From: Deltaproteobacteria bacterium
GTDB taxonomy: Bacteria; Desulfobacterota; Desulfobacteria; Desulfobacterales; JAFDCJ01
Direction: 5' to 3'
Assembly (NCBI GenBank): GCA_024277475.1
Contig: JAJRVC010000731.1
Span: forward strand, 1-8,181
Length of the DNA stretch: 8,181 bases
How positions within the stretch are numbered: the first letter of the stretch is position 1; every line of letters starts with the position of its first letter. The position numbers were made by a program, and so were the translations under genes. This document shows, one piece after another, positions 1-6,082 of the stretch. Below the pieces are notes generated by a model that worked only from the letters and a program-made list of their open reading frames with translations, ran no database searches and was not told the DNA's origin.

Positions 1-650
1 ACCGAGTCCATTTCCGGATTATGGCGGTGGGCTGCCACTTTGTAAGCTTTAAAGGATTCATTGGCCTCGCAGTAGTGAGATGCCGGCGAAAGGGAACGGC
101 CGGCACCGCTGACACCGGATTTGGAATCGGCCACAAGAGTTGCGGGTTCCAGCAGACCCTGCTTGATCAGTGGGATAAGCGGCAACAGCACGCTGGTGGG
201 ATAACATCCCGGGTTTCCAATCAGCACAGCTGTCTTGATTTGGTCAGTGTAAATTTCACTGAGACCGTATACAGCAGACTTCAACAAATCCTTTGCAGTG
301 TGTGGCTGGTATGCTGATTCATAAGTGGCGGCATCGTTGAACCGAAAATCCGCCGAAAGATCGATCACTTTTAACCCGTTTCTTATAATATCCGGCACAA
401 AGGCCATCGGAAGCTGGTGGGGAAGCGCCATGAACACTATATCGGCATCGTTGCAGATACGATCCACTGCATACTCCTCACAGACAAGATCGACCCAACC
501 GGCCATGGCAGGATACACCCGATCAAATCTCACTCCGGCGTATTGGCGTGATGTCAAAACGGTCAATTTCGCTTCGGGATGGCCCGATAGTATCCTGACG
601 AGCTCCGCACCAGCGTATCCGGTGGCCCCTACTATTGCAATACGGTTCAT
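1..650 (-). CDS. argC: N-acetyl-gamma-glutamyl-phosphate reductase, 3' end cut by window edge
   Basis: This is the N-terminal 216 codons of ArgC, the NADPH-dependent enzyme that reduces N-acetyl-glutamyl-5-phosphate to N-acetyl-glutamate semialdehyde in cytoplasmic arginine synthesis. Reading the minus strand from ATG at 650 gives the start MNRIAIVGATGYAGAEL, with the dinucleotide-binding GATGYAG at residues 8-14. Further in are FMALPH, the catalytic-cysteine motif GNPGCYPT with Cys149, the family block SKSGVSGAGRS, and HRHNPEM with His208 and His210 just before the edge. No stop or frameshift interrupts the frame. The family is usually about 345 residues, so roughly the last 130 lie beyond position 1. 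The start is supported by AAAGGA at 661-666, ten bases upstream, and by a promoter at 698-726. No arginine gene is adjacent in the window. Identification is secure from the motifs. Confidence 0.96.
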   Translation of the reverse strand, partial: MNRIAIVGATGYAGAELVRILSGHPEAKLTVLTSRQYAGVRFDRVYPAMAGWVDLVCEEYAVDRICNDADIVFMALPHQLPMAFVPDIIRNGLKVIDLSADFRFNDAATYESAYQPHTAKDLLKSAVYGLSEIYTDQIKTAVLIGNPGCYPTSVLLPLIPLIKQGLLEPATLVADSKSGVSGAGRSLSPASHYCEANESFKAYKVAAHRHNPEMDS

Positions 651-660
651 TTTGCTGGAT

Positions 661-666
661 TCCTTT
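661..666 (-). promoter_or_regulatory. Ribosome binding site of argC
   Basis: AAAGGA on the minus strand, ten bases before the ATG at 650. The spacing is slightly long, but no other start codon in frame gives the conserved ArgC N-terminus. Confidence 0.5.
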
Positions 667-671
667 CACAG

Positions 672-719
672 TGTGTACGTCATGCCAAAAAACAGGATTT
701 ATACCAAAGTCAGTACACA
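672..719. repeat. 7-bp inverted repeat straddling the argC promoter
   Basis: TGTGTAC (672-678) and GTACACA (713-719) are perfect reverse complements separated by 34 bp. One arm sits in the spacer between -35 and -10 of the proposed argC promoter. The other lies in the transcribed leader, just before the ribosome binding site. The placement would suit an operator bound by a dimeric or looping regulator, but no ARG-box-like sequence is apparent, so its function is unknown and it may be chance. Confidence 0.3.
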
Positions 720-726
720 ACTGCAA
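698..726 (-). promoter_or_regulatory. Sigma70-like promoter of argC
   Basis: On the minus strand, TTGCAG (721-726) and TATAAA (698-703) are separated by exactly 17 bases. Transcription would start near 690-692 and leave a leader of about 40 nt before the argC ATG at 650. Match to the sigma70 consensus is four to five of six in each hexamer. This is read directly from the sequence; activity is inferred. Confidence 0.6.
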
Positions 727-741
727 GTGGAATTCCAGCAG

Positions 742-767
742 TTGAGCTGTAACTCAAGTGAGCGCTC
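742..767. repeat. Short palindromes upstream of argC promoter
   Basis: TTGAG (742-746) and CTCAA (753-757) form an inverted repeat with a 6-bp spacer, centred about 25 bp upstream of the argC -35 box. Next to it is the perfect 8-bp palindrome GAGCGCTC (760-767). The position fits an activator site, but both are short enough to be chance. Confidence 0.2.
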
Positions 768-837
768 CACCCACAGAGCCGGTGGCATCAAGAAGCCCCC
801 CTGGCTGGAAGGAAACGAAAACATTTAGCTCGACTAT

Positions 838-858
838 TTAAATTCGAATTCCGAATTC
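838..858. repeat. Tandem CGAATTC repeat
   Basis: Two exact head-to-tail copies of the 7-mer CGAATTC occupy 845-851 and 852-858, preceded by a partial unit AAATTC (840-845). Related GAATTC words recur at 729-734 and 934-939. This is a minimal repeat in non-coding DNA; its origin is not visible from the window. Confidence 0.4.
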
Positions 859-880
859 CCATGACTTCGCTGTCTTCTCG

Positions 881-924
881 CCGGGTAGGTAAAACCTTTC
901 CGGCTCCACTACTGGAAATGGTGG
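881..924. repeat. Two adjacent hairpins in the intergenic region
   Basis: The first, 881-903, pairs CCGGGTAGGT with ACCTTTCCGG around an AAA loop, with eight Watson-Crick pairs, one G-T pair and one mismatch. The second, 906-924, pairs CCACTA with TGGTGG (one G-T pair) around a 7-base loop and is followed by TTTAAT on the plus strand. They could be part of an RNA or a decayed small repeat element. No gene ends directly before them on the plus strand, so a terminator role is unsupported. Confidence 0.3.
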
Positions 925-1053
925 TTTAATAAGGAATTCTATCGATTTTTATCCAAAAGACAGAGAGTAGCGATTCCATCCTTCATGATTCTGCGGTTCG
1001 CTGTTCCAACACTGTGTAGTTTCATATAGGGTGTCAGGGGTTTGGAGGTTGGA

Positions 1054-1152
1054 ATGCGGAAAAGAAGAAAAGGCGCAGGAGGCACACAACAAATTATTAA
1101 ACAGACGTGTCATGCCGCGCTATCGGGGGCGTATGCATACGGTCTAATCTGA
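1054..1152 (+). CDS. Possible small protein of 32 residues, unrecognised
   Basis: An ATG at 1054 opens 32 codons ending in TGA at 1150-1152. It is preceded by GGAGG (1044-1048) with a 5-base spacer, one of the best Shine-Dalgarno sequences in the window. The product begins with a basic run MRKRRKG, has a polar middle (TQQIIKQTCH) and ends in a small/hydrophobic stretch (AALSGAYAYGLI). I recognise no family. No convincing promoter is visible upstream. A 32-codon ORF in AT-rich intergenic DNA can arise by chance, and the ribosome binding site is the only positive evidence. Confidence 0.2.
   Translation: MRKRRKGAGGTQQIIKQTCHAALSGAYAYGLI
1130..1141. repeat. Perfect 12-bp palindrome
   Basis: CGTATGCATACG is self-complementary over 12 bp. 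It lies 14 bp before an imperfect triplet tract (1158-1187) in the gene-poor stretch downstream of the GspE-like gene. It could be a protein site; nothing next to it indicates which. Confidence 0.3.
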
Positions 1153-1154
1153 TT

Positions 1155-1217
1155 TTATTTGTCCTTATCGTCGTGCTCGTCCTCGTGAGTCAGGATCTTA
1201 TACTTTAGTTTGCGACT
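1155..1217 (-). other. Acidic-triplet tract, possible gene-end remnant
   Basis: On the minus strand this segment is made of repeated GAC/GAG/CAC/GAT triplets. In one frame it reads KYKILTHEDEHDDKDK followed by TAA, which resembles the charged C-terminal tail of a protein. An in-frame stop at 1218-1220 limits it to about 20 codons and there is no start or ribosome binding site. It may be the tail of a lost gene or simply an imperfect triplet repeat. I cannot assign a family. Confidence 0.2.
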
Positions 1218-1291
1218 TTAAATTATCAGTGTGATTGCGGCCCTGAAGGGGCTACTTTTTCTGAGCGCAGTCTTGGAAGTATCTTAATTCT

Positions 1292-3700
1292 TTATTCAAT
1301 GGAAACACGGCGCACTTCACGAATATCGGTCAATCCTTGAAATACTTTGTGGATGCCATCCTGTTTCAGAGTTGTCATCCCCTCGTTGACCGCATGTACG
1401 GCAAGATCGTGCGAGGTGGCATTCTTTTTGATGAGCTGTTTTATTTCAGGAGTTCCCTCCATTAATTCATGGATGCCCATCCGTCCTTTGTATCCTGATC
1501 CACTACATTTTTCACAGCCAAGGGAGCGGTAAAGTTTAATTTGAGAGTTGTAAATATGGCCTGCTTTTGCTAACGCGTCTTGTCCGTAATCTGTTTGGAT
1601 ATCATCGAATTCTTCCTGGGACGGATGATACGATTCCTTGCATTTGCTGCATAACTGTCGGACCAGCCGCTGGGCCAGCACTCCCAGAAAGGCATCGGAG
1701 AGGTTCAGTGGATTTATTCCCATGTCCAGCAGCCGGGTCAGTGTTTCCGGCGCATTGTTGGTGTGCAGGGTAGAAAAAACCAAATGCCCGGTAAGAGACG
1801 CCTCAATGCCGATGGAGGCGGTTTCCCGATCCCGCATTTCACCGATCATAATAATATCCGGATCCAGCCTTAAAAAGCCCCGCATGATCCTGGCAAAATC
1901 AAGTCCGATTTTCGATCTTGCTTGAACCTGCCGTAAGCCTGCCTGAGTGATTTCCACCGGATCCTCCGCCGTCCAAATTTTGACTTCGGGATGATTCACA
2001 TGGGCCAACGCGGCATGCAGGGTGGTGGTTTTTCCGGACCCCGTAGGGCCGACGCAAAGGATCAAACCATAAGGTCGACATATGATTTTTTTCAGGATTC
2101 CTAAGTTGCGCTCATTTAACCCGATCTCATCCAGTTTATAGGCCATAGAACTGGCCAGGATTCTCAACACCACGTCTTCATATCCTCCGGCGGTCGGCAT
2201 TGAAGAAACACGCAATTCAAATGCAGGGATGCCTTTACGTTTTAGTTTGATTTTGCCGTCCTGAGGAAGCCGCCTTTCCGCAATGTCCATGTCCGCCATA
2301 ATTTTGAGCCGTGACACAATCGCAGGGGCCATTGTATTGGGTACCTGAACATATTCATGGCAAACACCATCGGATCGGAACCGGATGAGGGTCTTGCGCG
2401 TAAGCGGAGACGGCTCGATATGAATATCGGAGGCATTATTACGATAAGCGGTTATTAGAACCTGATCGACAAATTTAACAACCTGGCTGGACGACTCATC
2501 CAGGCCGCCCAGGTCTTCTTCAATTTCCTCTTCTTCTTCAAAAGCGATGTCGGGGATGATTTCATCCAGATTTTCTAAACTGGTTTCAGAAGCCGATTCA
2601 GCCCGGGGATCAAAGAAGTGGTTGATATATTTATCGATGTCCTCCTTGAAGCCGACACTGAGATTAATTCTCTGATTGGCCATCAGGGCTTTTATGTGGT
2701 CGGTTTTGCGCAAATCCTTAGGATCGTCGACAAGAATCTCCACACCGTTTTTATCCCAACTCAGGGGAACCCAGACATAATAAAGCAAAAATGATTTTTT
2801 AAGTTTGCTGATCAACTCAAAAGGAACGGGAAATTCGATGTCAAAGTCTCGGAAAGGACACCCGAAATACATCGATAAGGATTTGCCGACATCCGCTTTT
2901 TTTACGTTGAAACGGTCGACTAACACAAATTCTATGCTTTTTTTCAGTTTCTTGGCAATGGCCAGGGCTTCTTGTAACTGATTTGTGGTGACTAGTTTAT
3001 TTCTCATCAAATAATCATAGCGCGAACTTGATGAGATTTTAGCCTTCAGAGAATCAAGCCTGTCAACAATTTCCTCATTGGAAGGATCGATTTCGGCGGC
3101 TGTTTGGTACAGTTCATACGCCAGATCGGTGTGCTCTTTTTCTTCCAGCTGCAATCCAAGTCGGAATTTAATTTTGGCGGTTTGCTTTTCTTTTAACCTG
3201 TGTTTGTAGACAACTTTATAGGCCTCTTTGACGACCTCTTGGGGCTGTTTGGTTTCCAATAGACAATCTAAATAGTCACATATAATTTTATCGAGGGAAT
3301 AATCGTACTGGGTAGAATCAAATTTGCTGTAATCAAAGTCCAACAGCTTTTCATATTCGGCGATGGCCTCTTTCATTAACCCCAGTTCTTTTAATGCGGC
3401 GGCTCCGTCGAGAAGTGTTGTTACATCATCATGGCCGGACAATGTTTTCTTAAAAAGAGAAATATCTTCTTCTGTGATACCCTGACTTTCAGCTTCCTCC
3501 TGATCTTCCATTTCCTTTTTCAATTGGGTGATTTTGGTGCTGATGGTCTCCCTGATTGGCCCGTTATTTTCCGACAGATTTGCAAGAATCTGTTCATATA
3601 CCTGGAGAGCCTCCCTTATCATTCCCATGGAATGGCAGGTATCGGCTTCCTTAATTTTCATCTCCATTTCAGCTTGCCCGATGGACTGAATATCATTCAT
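1292..3700 (-). CDS. TPR-fused GspE/PilB-type secretion ATPase
   Basis: A complete 802-aa AAA-type ATPase of the type II secretion/type IV pilus assembly family, expected to act as a cytoplasmic hexamer driving pilus or pseudopilus polymerisation. Numbered from ATG 3700, TPR-like helix pairs lie near 10-42, 92-122 and 173-215. An MshEN/T2SSE-N-like domain spans about 227-363, then comes an acidic linker (Glu cluster 388-395). The core has SDIHIEP (424-430), Walker A GPTGSGKT (551-558), the Asp box TAEDPVE (577-583), Walker B LDPDIIMIGEMRD (612-624) and His639/His646. A zinc site CxxC...CxxC is at Cys684, 687, 729 and 732. Typical GspE/PilB proteins are about 500-570 aa, so roughly 230 N-terminal residues are extra. 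A TTG five codons upstream (3715) lacks a ribosome binding site; ATG 3700 has a weak GGA ten bases ahead. No pil or gsp neighbours are present, so the partner machine is unknown. All catalytic motifs are intact. Confidence 0.93.
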   Translation of the reverse strand: MNDIQSIGQAEMEMKIKEADTCHSMGMIREALQVYEQILANLSENNGPIRETISTKITQLKKEMEDQEEAESQGITEEDISLFKKTLSGHDDVTTLLDGAAALKELGLMKEAIAEYEKLLDFDYSKFDSTQYDYSLDKIICDYLDCLLETKQPQEVVKEAYKVVYKHRLKEKQTAKIKFRLGLQLEEKEHTDLAYELYQTAAEIDPSNEEIVDRLDSLKAKISSSSRYDYLMRNKLVTTNQLQEALAIAKKLKKSIEFVLVDRFNVKKADVGKSLSMYFGCPFRDFDIEFPVPFELISKLKKSFLLYYVWVPLSWDKNGVEILVDDPKDLRKTDHIKALMANQRINLSVGFKEDIDKYINHFFDPRAESASETSLENLDEIIPDIAFEEEEEIEEDLGGLDESSSQVVKFVDQVLITAYRNNASDIHIEPSPLTRKTLIRFRSDGVCHEYVQVPNTMAPAIVSRLKIMADMDIAERRLPQDGKIKLKRKGIPAFELRVSSMPTAGGYEDVVLRILASSMAYKLDEIGLNERNLGILKKIICRPYGLILCVGPTGSGKTTTLHAALAHVNHPEVKIWTAEDPVEITQAGLRQVQARSKIGLDFARIMRGFLRLDPDIIMIGEMRDRETASIGIEASLTGHLVFSTLHTNNAPETLTRLLDMGINPLNLSDAFLGVLAQRLVRQLCSKCKESYHPSQEEFDDIQTDYGQDALAKAGHIYNSQIKLYRSLGCEKCSGSGYKGRMGIHELMEGTPEIKQLIKKNATSHDLAVHAVNEGMTTLKQDGIHKVFQGLTDIREVRRVSIE

Positions 3701-3969
3701 AAAGTTTGATTCCAATAAATTCTATAATATTTATAAATCATGCTGGTGGAATTTTGGGGGATGCCGTCATTTGAACCTATCTGAATAACGCTTTGAATTC
3801 TTAAAAAATACGTTTAGAGTTCACGAAGAAAATCATAGCTCCGGCAAAAGAACTAAGCGGTGATCTTTGTAAAGCACATAGTAGCTATCGGATGTTTTTA
3901 GCCAAACTTTAGGGTGCTTAAGAGAATTTGCGATGAGGTGCGAAATTTGGTGGAAGCATCCTTACTATT

Positions 3970-4011
3970 CTGACAAGAAGCACTTCCATTTTATGTAATC
4001 TCTGATATAAT
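3970..4011 (+). promoter_or_regulatory. Candidate promoter of the FmdB-like gene
   Basis: A perfect TATAAT occurs at 4006-4011, with the weak -35 TTCCAT at 3984-3989 (16-base spacer). An alternative pair is CTGACA (3970-3975) with TATGTA (3992-3997), also 16 bases apart. Either would give a leader of about 190-210 nt before the ATG at 4208. The -35 elements are poor in the first case and the -10 in the second, so this is tentative. Confidence 0.3.
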
Positions 4012-4196
4012 CTAAGCATAGCGGGGGATATGGGGAATTAGCCTTCATCCGAACATATTTCGTAAAGATGTTTTATTTAAGTATGTTATAAATTTTTCAT
4101 CATCTATCTAATGAAATCAAAAGAAATGACCGGCAAGATGATGGGTGATTTTTGTATCCACGAGTTCCTTGCCATGGAATTAATAAATTGCTCAAC

Positions 4197-4200
4197 GAGG
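4197..4200 (+). promoter_or_regulatory. Ribosome binding site of the FmdB-like gene
   Basis: GAGG lies seven bases before the ATG at 4208, in a sensible position for initiating the conserved MPVYEYE start. Confidence 0.55.
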
Positions 4201-4207
4201 TGTTGAA

Positions 4208-4522
4208 ATGCCTGTTTATGAATACGAACATCAAGATAAACCTTGCACCCTGGGGAAGGTGTTTGACCTTAAACAGACGATCAGCGACAAACAGCTCACC
4301 CGCTGTCCCCATTGTTCCGGTCCGGTACAAAAGATCATTTCCCGGATCAATATCAGCTGTCCCAAAACAAACAGCGAATTGCGTGATCTCGGCTTCACAA
4401 AACTGGTAAAGCGTGACGATGGTGTTTATGAGAATATGACAGCCCGAGACGGGGACAGCCGATACATGGTCAAAGGAAAGTCCGAAACCATTCCGAACCT
4501 GGCAAAAACCATCAGTGAATAG
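4208..4522 (+). CDS. FmdB-type zinc-ribbon protein with altered metal site
   Basis: A 104-aa small cytoplasmic protein whose start MPVYEYE and central CPHCSGPVQKIISRI match the FmdB/CxxC_CxxC_SSSS family. FmdB was named as a putative regulator of a formamidase gene, but the role of most members is unknown. Typical members carry two CxxC knuckles. Here the second is intact (Cys33, Cys36) while the first is not: in the N-terminal knuckle region only Cys13 remains, with His8 nearby, plus Cys51 later. The C-terminal half (61-104) is charged and not obviously structured. The gene stands alone, is preceded by GAGG at 4197-4200, and ends 16 bp from the convergent protease gene with no clear terminator hairpin between. 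Family assignment is good; function and metal binding are not established. Confidence 0.8.
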   Translation: MPVYEYEHQDKPCTLGKVFDLKQTISDKQLTRCPHCSGPVQKIISRINISCPKTNSELRDLGFTKLVKRDDGVYENMTARDGDSRYMVKGKSETIPNLAKTISE

Positions 4523-4538
4523 TTCGCAACGTTCCGGT

Positions 4539-6005
4539 TTATTTATTCAATTTAACGACCAGAAACCCGGCATTTTTTCTCCAGATGAACATTTTGACGG
4601 ATTCATCAACCTTTATCTTATCCATGGCTTCCGTGTAGTCTTTTACGGATTCAATAATCCGGTGATTGACCTCCTTAATGATATCTCCCATCTGAATACC
4701 AGCTTCAGCGCCTTTGCCATCGGATTCCACCTTGATGACAATTACGCCGGTGGTATCACCGATACCGAACCTCTGAGCAATTTCCGGTGTCAATTCCGCC
4801 ACCCGGACGCCGAACTTTTCCTCTTTGCGTTTTTGGGGAGTCGAGCGAGATATCACTTTTTGATCATCACGTTTGGCAAGCTTGATGTGGAATGTTTTAA
4901 TCTTACCATTTCGAAACACCTCCACTTTGGCGGCCTCACCGACTTTAAGATCGGCAATCATGGCAGTAAGCTGACGGCTGGTTTCAATCTTACGGTCGTT
5001 GACCTCCAGGATAATATCCTTGGGTTGAATACCGGCCTCATCAGCAGGGTCTCCCTTAAAAACATCGGCAACCAGTACCCCTTTGCGGTCTTTGAGTCCG
5101 TAATATTCCGCCATCTCGCCGGTGAGATCCTGAATAGCTACACCCAGCCATCCCCGGGTGACTGCGCCTTTAGATTTGAGCTGAGCGATGATTTTTTCAG
5201 CAAGATTGATGGGAATGGAAAATCCGATGCCGCGACCGGCTGCGATAATGGCGGTATTGATACCCACGACCTCACCGTTCATGTCAATCAAGGGACCGCC
5301 GCTGTTTCCCGGATTGATGGAGGCGTCGGTCTGGATAAAATTATCATAGGGTCCCGAGCCGATTACCCGTCCCTTGGCGCTCACGATTCCGGCCGTCACC
5401 GTGCGCTCCAGGCCGAACGGGCTGCCGATGGCAACTACCCATTGGCCGATTTTTAACTTATCGGAATCACCGAATTTGAGAAACGGAAGGTCTTTTCCCG
5501 TTTTTATTTTTAGCAGTGCGAGGTCGGTATTGGCATCACGCCCCACCACTTCAGCATCATATTCAGTATCGCCCCCCAGTTTAATTTTAATTTGCTCGGC
5601 ATCTTGGATTACATGATTATTGGTGACCACAAAACCTTCTTTGTCGATAATGAAGCCCGAACCGAGACTGGGTTGTTTGAACTCTCTTTGGGTATCTTCA
5701 CCGAAAAATTTCTCAAAAAAATCTTTAAACGGATCCTCGCCACCATGCGGGTTGCGCCTAAAATTCCGGAAAACGGGCCCTCCCCCCTTGATGGTTTTAA
5801 CGGTACGGATGTTGACGACGGCAGGACTGGCCATTTCGGCCAATCGGCTGAAGCTACCCGGCACCTCGATGACATCCGTCGTTTTAGCATAAGCCGACGG
5901 ATTAAAATGAAAACCGGTGATGATAAAAAATACACCCGCTAAAATTAGAAAAATGATACGTGCATCGATCCTGCTTTTTTTCTCTCTGGCTCCCAACGTG
6001 CCCAT
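4539..6005 (-). CDS. degP: Periplasmic serine protease/chaperone DegP (Do/HtrA family)
   Basis: A complete 488-aa member of the Do/HtrA/MucD family, which degrades or refolds misfolded envelope proteins in the periplasm. Numbered from ATG 6005: a basic n-region, hydrophobic core (about 16-34) and AYA|KT give a signal peptide likely cleaved after residue 40. The trypsin-like domain spans about 50-275 with the triad His131 (TNNHVIQ), Asp161 (NTDLALL) and Ser235 (NPGNSGGP). PDZ1 lies at about 281-375 (start GWLGVAIQDL) and PDZ2 at about 395-485. The frame stays open 41 codons upstream to 6128, but that part enters the palindromic repeat at 6083-6189 and lacks a ribosome binding site. The ATG at 6005 has GAAAGGAG ten bases ahead and gives a proper signal peptide. 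No clear sigma-E or sigma-32 promoter is visible. All catalytic residues are present and length is normal. Confidence 0.95.
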   Translation of the reverse strand: MGTLGAREKKSRIDARIIFLILAGVFFIITGFHFNPSAYAKTTDVIEVPGSFSRLAEMASPAVVNIRTVKTIKGGGPVFRNFRRNPHGGEDPFKDFFEKFFGEDTQREFKQPSLGSGFIIDKEGFVVTNNHVIQDAEQIKIKLGGDTEYDAEVVGRDANTDLALLKIKTGKDLPFLKFGDSDKLKIGQWVVAIGSPFGLERTVTAGIVSAKGRVIGSGPYDNFIQTDASINPGNSGGPLIDMNGEVVGINTAIIAAGRGIGFSIPINLAEKIIAQLKSKGAVTRGWLGVAIQDLTGEMAEYYGLKDRKGVLVADVFKGDPADEAGIQPKDIILEVNDRKIETSRQLTAMIADLKVGEAAKVEVFRNGKIKTFHIKLAKRDDQKVISRSTPQKRKEEKFGVRVAELTPEIAQRFGIGDTTGVIVIKVESDGKGAEAGIQMGDIIKEVNHRIIESVKDYTEAMDKIKVDESVKMFIWRKNAGFLVVKLNK

Positions 6006-6015
6006 AATTAATTTT

Positions 6016-6023
6016 CTCCTTTC
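6016..6023 (-). promoter_or_regulatory. Ribosome binding site of degP
   Basis: GAAAGGAG on the minus strand, ten bases before ATG 6005. It decides the start against an in-frame ATG at 6128, which has no such signal and falls inside a repeat. Confidence 0.7.
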
Positions 6024-6034
6024 ATCCGGTTGAT

Positions 6035-6050
6035 AAGCCGCTGTCGGCTT
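6035..6050. repeat. Perfect hairpin in the degP leader
   Basis: AAGCCG (6035-6040) and CGGCTT (6045-6050) pair perfectly around a 4-base loop. In the degP transcript the hairpin would sit 11 bases upstream of the ribosome binding site. On the plus strand it is followed by TAAAATT, too weak for a confident terminator. A role in mRNA stability or translation is possible but inferred from position only. Confidence 0.4.
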
Positions 6051-6082
6051 TAAAATTACTTTATATTGAGATATACTTCTTA

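Larger units (their letters stand above)
651..1291. other. Gene-poor intergenic region between argC and the GspE-like gene
   Basis: About 640 bp carry no convincing long gene on either strand. The argC-proximal part (651-770) holds its promoter and inverted repeats. The middle holds the CGAATTC tandem, the two hairpins and the 32-codon ORF. The part next to the GspE-like stop (1155-1290) holds the triplet tract and a weak stem GCCC/GGGC near 1240-1252 without a fitting T-tract for the minus strand. The patchwork of short repeats and a possible gene tail suggests decayed sequence. Confidence 0.5.
3701..4207. other. Divergent intergenic region with nested inverted repeats
   Basis: About 500 bp separate the GspE-like gene (minus) from the FmdB-like gene (plus), with no convincing coding sequence. 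Inverted pairs include ATAGCT/AGCTAT (3835-3840, 3883-3888), GGATG/CATCC (3890-3894, 3957-3961) enclosing CCAAACTT/AAATTTGG (3902-3909, 3943-3950, one mismatch), and GGCAAG/CTTGCC (4132-4137, 4168-4173). Promoters for both genes should lie here. The density of nested pairing between 3835 and 3961 would allow a structured RNA on either strand, but I recognise no known family. Confidence 0.45.

Noticed and set aside
325..828. 167-codon open frame on the plus strand
   Set aside because: It is antisense to argC, whose catalytic and nucleotide-binding motifs are intact on the minus strand. The product looks random.
1236..1255. Possible terminator GCCC/GGGC followed by TACTTTTT on the plus strand
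   Set aside because: The stem is only four pairs and no plus-strand gene ends just before it. On the minus strand, where the GspE-like gene ends, no T-tract follows.
3713..3715. TTG as start of the GspE-like gene
   Set aside because: No Shine-Dalgarno precedes it, and an ATG five codons later has at least a weak GGA upstream.
3818..3895. Possible degenerate c-di-GMP (GEMM-I) riboswitch: CACG, GGCAAA and GTAAAGC blocks with GEMM-like spacing
   Set aside because: The segment between CACG and GGCAAA is too long, the GGACGCAAAGC core is not matched, there is no GNRA-type loop in the right place and the receptor part is absent. It is far from the plus-strand gene.
4523..4538. Bidirectional terminator between the convergent FmdB-like and degP genes
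   Set aside because: The gap is only 16 bp and no stem with a flanking T-tract could be found in or around it.
4515..5456. 313-codon open frame on the plus strand
   Set aside because: It lies opposite the clearly coding degP gene, has no ribosome binding site, resembles no family and ignores the gene's own codon pattern. It is an antisense shadow.
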